Shown here in pieces: positions 26,235-34,494 of a stretch of 64,000 bases of DNA. Under the pieces are notes generated by a model, which saw only the letters and a list, made by a program, of their open reading frames with translations, made no database searches and was not told where the DNA came from. The translations under genes were made by a program, and so were the position numbers. The number at the start of each line of letters is the position of its first letter. Within the stretch, counting starts at the first letter, position 1. Location: contig OY769938.1 of assembly GCA_963669295.1 (NCBI GenBank), forward strand, positions 806,001 through 870,000, given 5' to 3'. Origin of the DNA: G963669295 sp963669295 (GTDB lineage Bacteria; Bacteroidota; Bacteroidia; Flavobacteriales_D; CALLUQ01).

Positions 26235-27026
26235 TCATGAATTGCTGATATGTTTATTCAGCGATCGGATACTACTACTAAAATAAAAGCCATCGTTTAC
26301 CAGGTAAAAGTTCTCTTTATCTACGGTATAATCGTAGGCGAACTTGGCCAGCTTCAGCTTGTACGACTCAAATCCAAACAACTCCATCAACTCTCTCACT
26401 TGTTGAGCCGACACGCTGTGCTGTGGAATGGCCTGCATGGCTATTTGCATTTTGCCGCTATCAAAACTTTTGTTTTCGATAACACGCTTTAATTGTTCAA
26501 AATTTGTGGAGGTCATGTGCGCTGGCTCTTCGTAACCATCGTACCCTCCAGGACCATAAGAAAAATCACCGGTAGCATCTACTACACCATCAAAACCATC
26601 ACAGTGGTCGTCAATTTCTCCACAACCCATTCCGCACACATCCATCCCTACACCATGCGCACACACATCTACTACTGGCAATGGCTCTACTTCCAAAATT
26701 CTCAAGTTACGCCCACGGGTTACCATCCCTTTCACTACCGCCGATTCGGGCATAATGATGTAACCGTTGAACAACGAATGAATATAGTGTGGCGCACAGC
26801 CACCGATGTTTTCTCTTTTTCTCAATACTTTCAGCCTGTGCTTGCCCGGAGCAAGGTCCGATACTGTAAACTCATTGGCTGATCGAACAAAATGTTCTTC
26901 TCCGTTAATGATGACCGTGAAAGAGGAATTGTTCCACAACTTCAAAGTCAGTTCGGAGTTGTTGTGTCCGGCAATGGCTAACATTGCCATTAAACTGATG
27001 CTAAGTGTAAAAATCATTTTCTTCAT
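26235..27026 (-). CDS. Secreted DUF4476-containing protein
   Basis: This 263-residue protein begins MKKMIFTLSISLMAMLAIAG, a signal peptide. Residues about 25-120 form a beta-rich domain (LWNNSSFTVIINGEE and LAPGKHRLKVLRKRE), like those preceding DUF4476. A Cys/Gly/Asp-rich linker follows (VCAHGVGMDVCGMGCGE). Residues about 168-263 are the DUF4476 helical domain (NFEQLKRVIENKSFDSGKM, LMELFGFESYKLKLAKFAY, TVDKENFYLVNDGFYFSSS). Its role is unknown and it is probably periplasmic. The leader holds GGAGG 8 bases before the ATG, a rare Shine-Dalgarno-like site in this window. Confidence 0.82.
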   Translation of the reverse strand: MKKMIFTLSISLMAMLAIAGHNNSELTLKLWNNSSFTVIINGEEHFVRSANEFTVSDLAPGKHRLKVLRKRENIGGCAPHYIHSLFNGYIIMPESAVVKGMVTRGRNLRILEVEPLPVVDVCAHGVGMDVCGMGCGEIDDHCDGFDGVVDATGDFSYGPGGYDGYEEPAHMTSTNFEQLKRVIENKSFDSGKMQIAMQAIPQHSVSAQQVRELMELFGFESYKLKLAKFAYDYTVDKENFYLVNDGFYFSSSIRSLNKHISNS

Positions 27027-27101
27027 AATCGTTCCTCCAATCATTTGGTTATTTGGCTCATGTAGTTCAACAGGCATGCCAAGACGTGCCAAAACCATTG
27101 T

Positions 27102-27123
27102 TTTAACAACTATTTAACAACTA
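27102..27123. repeat. Perfect tandem 11-bp direct repeat
   Basis: TTTAACAACTA occurs twice without a gap (27102-27112 and 27113-27123), one helical turn apart, upstream of the DUF4476 gene and just after the end of the membrane protein gene. It may be a regulator site; no evidence beyond the repeat itself. Confidence 0.6.
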
Positions 27124-27135
27124 AAAAAGAGGGGG

Positions 27136-27720
27136 TTAAACCAATATATTGCCCACCAGTATTGACAATACAGCAGTTAAAGATACGACCAACAACAATG
27201 TCATCACTTTGAGCTCTGCTTTGGGGATAATGGTACGCACTTTAGGGGTAATCATTACAGTTCCAATCATTCCAACCAGCGGATAGTGGATCAATAATTC
27301 GTAACGTTCAAAGGTTTCTCCTTCCAATAAAATAAAGGTAGTTTGCAGCAATAACAACCCGGCAATAATGAAGGCATAGAAAGGAATGTATTTGGTTTCG
27401 CGGAATTTGGCTCCGGTAATGCCGAGCAAGATCGCAAACAACACATTCCCCAACAGTCCTAACAACGACATCTCTCGCCCACCGGGCCAATGCATGAATT
27501 GAAACACCACCCCTGCCAACATCAATACATACAATACCAAAGCTATGGAATAAACCGATCGTTGTATGGTAAACAGGTAAAACAATCCGAGGGTAACAAA
27601 CAAGCCATGGGTAATGATGAAAGCAACAGCAGCAGCCTGGTGCTCAACAATGGCCATGTACTTAAATACCAGGCCTGCAATAATCGATAAAGCAATAAGT
27701 ATGCGCTCCAGCCACTTCAT
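27136..27720 (-). CDS. Six-helix membrane protein with HWPGG motif, unknown function
   Basis: This 194-residue protein consists of about six transmembrane helices with short loops. The segment VVFQFMHWPGGREMSLLGLL recalls the F-x-x-HWPGA motif near the N-terminus of GldL and other Bacteroidota membrane proteins. The rest is not similar enough for me to name a family. It follows pheT after 6 bases and is probably cotranscribed with it. No gliding-motor partner gene is adjacent. Confidence 0.65.
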   Translation of the reverse strand: MKWLERILIALSIIAGLVFKYMAIVEHQAAAVAFIITHGLFVTLGLFYLFTIQRSVYSIALVLYVLMLAGVVFQFMHWPGGREMSLLGLLGNVLFAILLGITGAKFRETKYIPFYAFIIAGLLLLQTTFILLEGETFERYELLIHYPLVGMIGTVMITPKVRTIIPKAELKVMTLLLVVSLTAVLSILVGNILV

Positions 27721-27726
27721 GCAGCC

Positions 27727-30171
27727 TTAGCGAAGAACAGCCCCCAGTTGGTTTTCAACGGCACGTTGAATTTTCTCCATGATCTTATCGATCTGCTTGT
27801 CGGTCAGTGTTTTTTCTTCATCTTGTAAGGTAAAGCTTACCGCATACGATTTTTTACCTACCTCCATATTCTTGCCCTGGTACACATCAAACAGTCCTAC
27901 CTCTTTCAACAGCTTTTGCTCCGATTGAAATGCCAATGTTTCAATGTCGGAAAACTTCACCTCAGCATCTAACAACAACGACAAATCGCGACGTACCGAT
28001 GGGAACTTAGCTACTTCTTTGTACTTCACCTTGTTCATCACCAGCAATTCAATCACCACATCCCAATCAAAATCAGCAAAAAACACTTCTTGCTTAATGC
28101 CAAAATGCTTGAGTATGGACGACTTTACCCAGCCAAACTCCACTGCCTTACGTCGGGCAATTTTATACAACATGCCTTCATCAAACAGTGCCGAGCTTAC
28201 TGCACTTGCTTTGCGGTTCTTGTTAATGCCTAAGCGTTGTAAAATAAGATGTACCGCTGCTTTTAGATCGTAAAACGATGTTTTATCGTTGGCAGTATTC
28301 CAACTTTCAGCAGTCATTTTACCTGTCATGAATACTGCCAATCGCTTGTTTTCATTATAACCCGATTCGTATTTATGGTATACACTACCAAACTCGTACA
28401 ACTTCAGGTCTTCGTTTTTTCGATTCTGGTTATAAGCGATGGCTTCCAATCCGTTGAACAACAATGTTTGGCGCATCACACTTAACTCATTGCTCAGCGG
28501 ATTCAGCATTTCTACATGAAACGCTTCCTTGATATGGTCGGCCGCTGCCACTTCAGTGTAAGCTGCTGAAGTAAGTGAGTTCGATAAAATTTCGGCAAAG
28601 CCATTGGCCGATAGCAAGTCGGCCACTACATTTTGCACCTTTTCTTTATCGGGTTTTGGAGCATACGAAATGGAAGCATTGAGTTTCGAAGGAATGGCAA
28701 TGTTGTTGTACCCATAAATACGCAACACTTCTTCTACCACATCCGCTTCACGTTGTACATCTACCCGGTAAGGAGGCACCGAAAGGGTTAGCCCTTCGGC
28801 TGTTGATGCTGTTACTTCAATATCGAGCCACCCCAAAATCGATTGGATGACATCACGTTCCAATGCTTTTCCAATTAAACGATCGCAATTGGCATAACTG
28901 AATGCTACAGCAAATGGTTCAATGGGGTTGGGATAGCTATCAAAAATTTCGCTGGCAATACTACCTCCAGCTATTTCTTTAATGAGCAATGCCGCTCGTT
29001 TCAATGCGGTAATGGTAATATTAGGATCTACACCCCGCTCAAAACGAAACGACGCATCGGTGTTTAACCCATGCCGTTTAGCCGTTTTACGAACAGTTAC
29101 CGGATCGAAGTAGGCACTTTCTAAAAACACATTGGTAGTAGCTTCAGTCACTCCAGACTTTGCACCACCAAATACACCGGCAATGCACATCCCTTCTTCG
29201 GCATTACAAATCATCAGGTCTTCACTCGACAATGAACGCTCTTCGTCGTCGAGGGTGACAAACTTAGTGCCTTCAGTCACTTGTTTCACCACCACTTTAT
29301 TGCCCGAAATGGCTGCTACATCAAATGCATGCAATGGTTGGCCATATTCATGCAACACAAAATTGGTAATGTCTACCACATTATTGATGGGCTTAGCGCC
29401 AATGGCCTTGAGCCGGTTTTGCAACCAATCGGGCGAAGGAGCTACTTTTACATCAGCAATGGTAACCCCAGCATAGCGGGGGCAGGCATGGTGATCTTCT
29501 ACCACTACTTCAATGGGCAAGCTGTTATTATCTACCGCAAAGTCATCTACCGAGGGAAGATTTAAGCGCTTGTTACGGTAAGCTTCGTCCTGGAATTTCA
29601 ATGCCGCCAACAGGTCGCGTGCCACACCAATGTGCGACATTCCATCAGCACGATTAGGGGTAAGCCCAATCTCAATCATCCAGTCTTCTTCAATGTTAAA
29701 ATAAGTGCTGGCAGCAGTTCCTACTGCTGCATCGGTATCCAATACCATGATGCCATCGTGCGCTTCACCCAGGCCTACCTCATCCTCGGCACAAATCATT
29801 CCGTTCGACTCTACTCCTCTAATTTTAGCGCGCTTAATTGGAAAAGGCTCCCCATTGGTAGGGTGTATGGTAGCACCTGTTGTAGCTACCAGTACTTTCT
29901 GACCAACTTCAACGTTAGGGGCACCACATACAATCGTTAGCCATTCGTCGCTCCCAACATCTACCTTCGTTACATTTAAACGATCGGCATCGGGGTGCTT
30001 CTCTTTTTCTTTCACTTCACCAATTACCAGCCCTTTCAATCCACCTGGAATCAACTCTATCTTTTCCAGTCCTTCTACTTCCAAACCGGTATCGGTAAGT
30101 ATCTTTCCCGCCTCTACAGGATCGAGGTCGGTGTCAATGTATTGCTTTAACCAATTGTAGGATATCTTCAT
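27727..30171 (-). CDS. pheT: Phenylalanine--tRNA ligase beta subunit
   Basis: PheT is the beta chain of the (alpha-beta)2 enzyme that charges tRNA-Phe. The 814-residue protein starts at the ATG at 30171 (MKISYNWLKQYIDTDL); the open frame upstream has no homology and crosses the -7 box. Domains in order are the EMAP/OB tRNA-binding fold (about 40-150, VIGEVKEKEKHPDADRLNV), the B3/B4 editing region (YAGVTIADVKV, ITNFVLHEYGQPLHAFD) and the B5 domain. These are followed by the catalytic-like core (ELSVMRQTLLFNGLEAIAYN) and the C-terminal anticodon-binding domain (FPSVRRDLSLLLD, SFTLQDEEKTLTDKQID). pheS is not in the window. Confidence 0.97.
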   Translation of the reverse strand: MKISYNWLKQYIDTDLDPVEAGKILTDTGLEVEGLEKIELIPGGLKGLVIGEVKEKEKHPDADRLNVTKVDVGSDEWLTIVCGAPNVEVGQKVLVATTGATIHPTNGEPFPIKRAKIRGVESNGMICAEDEVGLGEAHDGIMVLDTDAAVGTAASTYFNIEEDWMIEIGLTPNRADGMSHIGVARDLLAALKFQDEAYRNKRLNLPSVDDFAVDNNSLPIEVVVEDHHACPRYAGVTIADVKVAPSPDWLQNRLKAIGAKPINNVVDITNFVLHEYGQPLHAFDVAAISGNKVVVKQVTEGTKFVTLDDEERSLSSEDLMICNAEEGMCIAGVFGGAKSGVTEATTNVFLESAYFDPVTVRKTAKRHGLNTDASFRFERGVDPNITITALKRAALLIKEIAGGSIASEIFDSYPNPIEPFAVAFSYANCDRLIGKALERDVIQSILGWLDIEVTASTAEGLTLSVPPYRVDVQREADVVEEVLRIYGYNNIAIPSKLNASISYAPKPDKEKVQNVVADLLSANGFAEILSNSLTSAAYTEVAAADHIKEAFHVEMLNPLSNELSVMRQTLLFNGLEAIAYNQNRKNEDLKLYEFGSVYHKYESGYNENKRLAVFMTGKMTAESWNTANDKTSFYDLKAAVHLILQRLGINKNRKASAVSSALFDEGMLYKIARRKAVEFGWVKSSILKHFGIKQEVFFADFDWDVVIELLVMNKVKYKEVAKFPSVRRDLSLLLDAEVKFSDIETLAFQSEQKLLKEVGLFDVYQGKNMEVGKKSYAVSFTLQDEEKTLTDKQIDKIMEKIQRAVENQLGAVLR

Positions 30172-30198
30172 GTCCTTTAAATGCTGTTCAACAAGCAA

Positions 30199-30206
30199 CA
30201 AAAGTA
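30199..30206 (-). promoter_or_regulatory. pheT promoter -7 box
   Basis: The minus strand reads TACTTTTG, an exact match, about 28 bases before the ATG of pheT. The -33 element is weak. Confidence 0.45.
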
Positions 30207-30292
30207 GTATTTTGAAGTGGGATTTCCTGCGAACAGCCACCCTATCTTTTAAGGGAAATGCCTCATGCCATTTTGATTGGAAAGTGAATGGG

Positions 30293-30323
30293 TTGGTGAT
30301 GCTGGTGAAAATGGGTATCTTAT
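30293..30323 (+). promoter_or_regulatory. Possible promoter of the AraC-family gene
   Basis: TTG at 30293-30295, 20 bases, then TATCTTAT at 30316-30323. It would start transcription about 15 bases before the TTG codon at 30343. Confidence 0.4.
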
Positions 30324-30342
30324 CAACGATTAACCCATTACC

Positions 30343-31155
30343 TTGAGCGGCAACGTTATTCAAAAAATAGCCCCTTGTAAGGCCTTAAAGCCTTTTATTG
30401 ATTGCTACTGGTGGTTTGAACCAGCACAGCACAATGATGCCTTTTCTTTTACCTACAACAACATGCTGCCAGAGGGCATCTTTGAACTCATTATTCAAGT
30501 GGAAGGCAGTTCATGGCAAAGCTCCGACAATGAGTATTGGATAAAAAGACCCACAGCCTTTGTGGGAGGGTTGTTTGAACGGAAGTATGCCATACGGCCA
30601 GAGCAGGGAATGAAAATTTTTGGGGTGCGCTTTCTGCCGAATACAGCACGTCATTTTATTGCAGCCCCCCTCATTGAATTTAAAAACAAAGTGGTGGGCC
30701 TGGAGGAGGCCTTTGGAAAAACCGGGAAAGTGCTGGAACAACAATTAGAGGTACCTTCGGAGCAATTGATCGCTACCGTAGAATCCTTTTTGCTTCATCA
30801 ACTGCACCATCAATATAAAGAAGATGTATTGATCGACAAGATGGTAAGCACCATCATGGAATCTCCCCCTTCCAAATTACACTCCGTAGCCGAAAAGTTT
30901 GCTGTTCATGAACGTCGGTTCAGAAGGTTGTTTCACCAACATGTAGGACTTAGCCCTAAAAGCTTTAGCAGGGTGGTTCGATTAAATCGCTTTTTGCAAC
31001 TGCAGCAACAACAGCAGCAAAACCTTACCCAATGCACCTACGAATTAGGGTATTACGATCAGGCTCATTTTAGTCGCGACTTCAAACAATTCACAGGGCT
31101 ATCTCCAGGTAATTTCAACCAGTTCAATCGTCAATTTCAACTGCAACTCAAATAG
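30343..31155 (+). CDS. AraC-family transcriptional regulator
   Basis: This is a 270-residue regulator. The N-terminal part (APCKALKPFIDCYWWFEP, then LPEGIFELIIQVEG, then FGVRFLPNTARHF) matches the beta-barrel-like sensor domain common in Bacteroidota AraC proteins (DUF6597 type). The C-terminal third (about 185-265) has two helix-turn-helix motifs: SVAEKFAVHERRFRRLF and CTYELGYYDQAHFSRDFKQ. No ATG exists near the start; the TTG at 30343 fits a possible promoter at 30293. A glutamine run (QLQQQQQQN) links the two HTH units. Its target is unknown; the next gene follows within 65 bases. Confidence 0.88.
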   Translation: MSGNVIQKIAPCKALKPFIDCYWWFEPAQHNDAFSFTYNNMLPEGIFELIIQVEGSSWQSSDNEYWIKRPTAFVGGLFERKYAIRPEQGMKIFGVRFLPNTARHFIAAPLIEFKNKVVGLEEAFGKTGKVLEQQLEVPSEQLIATVESFLLHQLHHQYKEDVLIDKMVSTIMESPPSKLHSVAEKFAVHERRFRRLFHQHVGLSPKSFSRVVRLNRFLQLQQQQQQNLTQCTYELGYYDQAHFSRDFKQFTGLSPGNFNQFNRQFQLQLK

Positions 31156-31194
31156 AATGTCCGCTTTTTACAAGCATGACCAAAGGAAGGGTTG

Positions 31195-31202
31195 TACCTT
31201 TG
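31195..31202 (+). promoter_or_regulatory. Promoter -7 box before the TPR protein gene
   Basis: TACCTTTG is an exact TAnnTTTG match 18 bases before the ATG at 31220. No good -33 element is visible. Confidence 0.4.
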
Positions 31203-31219
31203 CTTCAAAATCAATTGCT

Positions 31220-32116
31220 ATGCGATATAGAATTACTTTTATCATTGCTTTCTTTGCCCTGTGTTCTACCACTTGGGCACAACCCTCCCTACTGAGTGAA
31301 GCCAATAAGTTTTTGGGGAAAGGACAGTGGGAACAAGCAGAAGCGCTGTTTAGTAAGCACCTCAAAAAAAACAAGAAAGACAGTGCCGCATGGTTCAATA
31401 AAGGCCTGTGTTTGGTGAGAATGGAAAAATATGAGCAAGCCCTTCCTGCATTGTTAAAAGCTCATGAATACAAGTATGTTCCAGCAAACGCTTTACGCAT
31501 TAACTTTGCCAAATGCTATGCTCAAACCAATCAACACCACAAAGCACTAGATACCTTAGATGCATTGGCCACCAATGGGTTTGGCATCTTCACCATGCTA
31601 AGCGACACCTCTTTTGCCCCTATTCGGGCACACGATCGATTTAAAACCGCCTTACAAAACATCACTTACAATGCCTACCCTTGCATGGCCAACACCAATG
31701 CCCGGAGGTTCGACTTTTGGGTAGGCACCTGGGAAGTTTTTAACCCGCAAGGAGTTAAAGTAGGTGAAAATGTGATTACCCGAGCCAAAGGTGGCTGTGC
31801 CATCCACGAAAGCTGGACCTCTACCAACATCTATTCTGGCCAAAGCATTAGCTTTTACGATCCTTATGATGGCAAGTGGAAGCAAAGTTGGGTAGGCTCA
31901 GGAGGTGATGCCTCCAACTATGTAGAAACAGAAGATGGAGAAGGAGACCTGCAATTCGTTTCGCAACAAAAAAATGCAAATGGGCAACCCTTCATGTACC
32001 GCATGACCTTTTACCACAACAAAGACAATACGGTACGGCAACACATGGAATCATCTACCGATAACGGCACCACCTGGACTACTGCCTTTGATGGTTTGTA
32101 TAAACGCAAAGAATAA
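31220..32116 (+). CDS. Secreted TPR protein with DUF1579-like C-terminal domain
   Basis: This 298-residue protein starts at the ATG at 31220 with a signal peptide (residues 1-21, ending TWAQ). Residues about 25-130 form tetratricopeptide repeats (AWFNKGLCLVRMEKYEQAL and similar). The C-terminal 150 residues (RRFDFWVGTWEVFNPQG, IHESWTSTNIYSGQSISFY, KWKQSWVGSGG) resemble DUF1579-like beta-barrel domains, which may bind small hydrophobic ligands. The function is unknown; the protein is probably periplasmic. Confidence 0.75.
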   Translation: MRYRITFIIAFFALCSTTWAQPSLLSEANKFLGKGQWEQAEALFSKHLKKNKKDSAAWFNKGLCLVRMEKYEQALPALLKAHEYKYVPANALRINFAKCYAQTNQHHKALDTLDALATNGFGIFTMLSDTSFAPIRAHDRFKTALQNITYNAYPCMANTNARRFDFWVGTWEVFNPQGVKVGENVITRAKGGCAIHESWTSTNIYSGQSISFYDPYDGKWKQSWVGSGGDASNYVETEDGEGDLQFVSQQKNANGQPFMYRMTFYHNKDNTVRQHMESSTDNGTTWTTAFDGLYKRKE

Positions 32117-32168
32117 CGGTTGCTTCCTCTTGCTGTACCTCCTCCTTAAATTGTCTATTTTTATACGC

Positions 32169-33170
32169 ATGAAATGGTTGTTGTATAGCCTGTTCCTACT
32201 TCCACTTTATGCACAAGCACAAGAGGTGAGTAAAATTGCCTTTGGCTCCTGTGGCCATCAAAACAAACCTCAACCCATTTTAAAAACGGTAGTAAAAATG
32301 CAGCCCGATCTGTTCATTTACCTGGGCGATAATATCTATGCCGATACGGAAGACATGGATGTGATGCAAGCCAAATATGATCAATTGGGCAGCAAACCAG
32401 AATTTCAAGCATTGCAACAATCGTGTACGGTGTTAGCCACTTGGGACGATCACGATTATGGGGTTAACGATGGTGGACTGGAATACCCCATGAAGGAAGC
32501 CTCCAAAAAACTATTCCTCCAGTTTTGGGGAGAATCTATAGACTCAGATCGCTGGAGACACCCAGGTATTTATACCTCTCATACATATAACGAAGCAGGA
32601 AAAAGGGTGCAAATCATCTTGCTCGACACCCGAACATTTCGAACACCATTAAAACCAAACGATGGTAGCGGGCGCAACGATTACCTGCCCAACCACAGCA
32701 AAAAAGCAACCCTACTGGGTGCTGCGCAATGGCAATGGCTCGAAGAGCAACTAAAAATTCCATCAGAAGTGCGCATCATTGCCAGCAGCACACAATTTGG
32801 CATTTCGTACAACGGCTACGAAGCATGGGCTAACTTTCCACTGGAGAAGAAAAAAATGTTTCGACTCATTCAAAAAACAAAAGCCAATGGAGTCATCTTC
32901 ATCAGCGGTGATGTACATTATGGAGAGCTATCCTGCTCAAGGATAGAAGGACTTTACCCTATCTACGATGTTACCTCAAGCGGCATCACCCAGGAATGGC
33001 CACACGTGGAGAAAAACCTCAACCGGCTGGGCACAGCCTGTCGCGACAATAATTTCGGGTATATAGCAATCGATTGGAATAAACCCGATCCTGAAATCTT
33101 TTTAAGGGTATACGACATCAATGGCAAAGCACGCATCAATAAGGCGTTGACCCTGCACGATTTGCACTAA
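32169..33170 (+). CDS. PhoD-like metallophosphatase, secreted
   Basis: This is a 333-residue alkaline phosphatase D-type enzyme. It has a signal peptide (MKWLLYSLFLLPLYAQAQ) and the metallophosphatase motifs FGSCGHQ, FIYLGDNIYADTED, TWDDHDYGVNDGG and FISGDVHYGELS. The missing N-terminal PhoD beta domain and the short length place it among the compact PhoD-like enzymes of Bacteroidota. These hydrolyse phosphomonoesters or diesters outside the inner membrane. The ATG at 32169 is chosen because the frame upstream encodes no homologous sequence. Its last 4 bases overlap the convergent amidase gene. Confidence 0.87.
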   Translation: MKWLLYSLFLLPLYAQAQEVSKIAFGSCGHQNKPQPILKTVVKMQPDLFIYLGDNIYADTEDMDVMQAKYDQLGSKPEFQALQQSCTVLATWDDHDYGVNDGGLEYPMKEASKKLFLQFWGESIDSDRWRHPGIYTSHTYNEAGKRVQIILLDTRTFRTPLKPNDGSGRNDYLPNHSKKATLLGAAQWQWLEEQLKIPSEVRIIASSTQFGISYNGYEAWANFPLEKKKMFRLIQKTKANGVIFISGDVHYGELSCSRIEGLYPIYDVTSSGITQEWPHVEKNLNRLGTACRDNNFGYIAIDWNKPDPEIFLRVYDINGKARINKALTLHDLH

Positions 33171-34348
33171 AGCCCTTTTAGCATGGCAATTAAGTTGGGC
33201 TGTGGCGAACAGTCGTACTTGTCTTTGCGGTAGCTGGTATGCGTCCATAATCCTGCTTTTCCTGCCAATGCATCAGGGTTCAACTCAAATGGCCCAAAAA
33301 GCCCTGTAGGTGTTGCACTTCCTCCTTTAGCAGCATCAATGGCATATTGTGTATTGCGCCCCATCAATCCATCTTCGGTAAGTGGCTTGCCATCTGCTCC
33401 TTTATACCCATGCTTATTCAACCATTTTTGCTGTTCCAGCAAACTCAAGCCATCTGGCAAGGTAGGTTTCGTTTTTGCCTTATAAGCATCGAGGGCAAAG
33501 GTGGTATTGCGTCCCGAAAGGCCATCTTCTGTTAATGGTTTTCCATTGGCTCCTACAAAACCATTGCGATTCAACCACTTTTGTTGCTCTAATAAACTCA
33601 ATCCATCGGGCATTTTAAGTGGTGTTTTTTCCGCTTGTTCGATGGCGTACTTTGTACTTGCTCCATAAATACCATCTTCTATCAACGGCTGACCATTGCT
33701 TCCTTTAAATCCATTGGCATTCAACCATTTTTGTTGTTCTAACACACTGCCTTTGGGTACTTCAAACATAGCTCCCCCACTATTAGTAGCAGGTGCTTCC
33801 TGCCCCTGGTTAAGCAATAATGTTTTCAACCCTACATTCAAATCAACATTATGGCGGGCAGCAATTTCAAGAATAAGTTGACGGGTGCTTTCTATTTGAG
33901 CGTCGGTGTATTTGTGGTAGTACTCGTAGCCTCTAAATTTGCCTGGCAGTTTTATCACATCTTCTGCCGGCACTACGCCATCTACATAATTGTAAAATTT
34001 ACCATCGCTTTTTTTCTTGATGGGGCCGTAATTACAAATTTCTATACCAATAGCTCTGCTGTTCAATGCTTTGCTATTGCTGGTTTTTACACCAAGGTGG
34101 TAGCCCCAGTATTTTTCATCAAAACAACGAATTACTTTCCCATCCCACGAAGTATCGCCATCTTTTATCGACTTGCCGCCAATTACATAATGGGTACATA
34201 CCCTCGAATTGTCTTTATCCCAACTCTTCACCACCCAATCGGGTCGATGCGAACCAGCAGTATGGTGAATAACGATACTGTCTTTGGTAACTTCTTGCTT
34301 TACGTACTCGCTATCTTTAAGTAAAATCTCCTGAATGTTTAAGCTCAT
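33167..34348 (-). CDS. N-acetylmuramoyl-L-alanine amidase with three C-terminal repeats, no signal peptide
   Basis: This 393-residue protein begins MSLNIQEILLKDSEY, without a signal peptide or membrane helix. Residues about 20-190 are an amidase_2 (PGRP-like) zinc domain: SIVIHHTAGSHRPDW, THYVIGG, WGYHLGVKTSN and AIGIEICNYG. Residues about 205-355 hold three repeats of about 50-57 residues, each with LLEQQKWLN, then NGF or HGY, then PLTEDGL and GRNT. These resemble peptidoglycan-binding-domain-1 modules. It would cut the amide bond between MurNAc and the peptide stem. Lack of export signals means it needs another route, or acts after lysis. No phage genes are near. Confidence 0.85.
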   Translation of the reverse strand: MSLNIQEILLKDSEYVKQEVTKDSIVIHHTAGSHRPDWVVKSWDKDNSRVCTHYVIGGKSIKDGDTSWDGKVIRCFDEKYWGYHLGVKTSNSKALNSRAIGIEICNYGPIKKKSDGKFYNYVDGVVPAEDVIKLPGKFRGYEYYHKYTDAQIESTRQLILEIAARHNVDLNVGLKTLLLNQGQEAPATNSGGAMFEVPKGSVLEQQKWLNANGFKGSNGQPLIEDGIYGASTKYAIEQAEKTPLKMPDGLSLLEQQKWLNRNGFVGANGKPLTEDGLSGRNTTFALDAYKAKTKPTLPDGLSLLEQQKWLNKHGYKGADGKPLTEDGLMGRNTQYAIDAAKGGSATPTGLFGPFELNPDALAGKAGLWTHTSYRKDKYDCSPQPNLIAMLKGL

Positions 34349-34494
34349 AGTATTGGTTTTTTGACACTTAGTGCCAGGGTTAGATAATGCCCATAAGGCA
34401 CCAACAAGTTAGTGGTTTTCACAGGGGAAATCAAGTACTGAAACGATACTTTTAAAAGACTGGTGTTTTACAACAATAAGAATGGAATACATGC

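Noticed and set aside
33167..34348. The amidase as part of a prophage
   Set aside because: Neighbours are recG, a PhoD-like phosphatase and an AraC gene; no phage structural, integrase or lysis gene is present.
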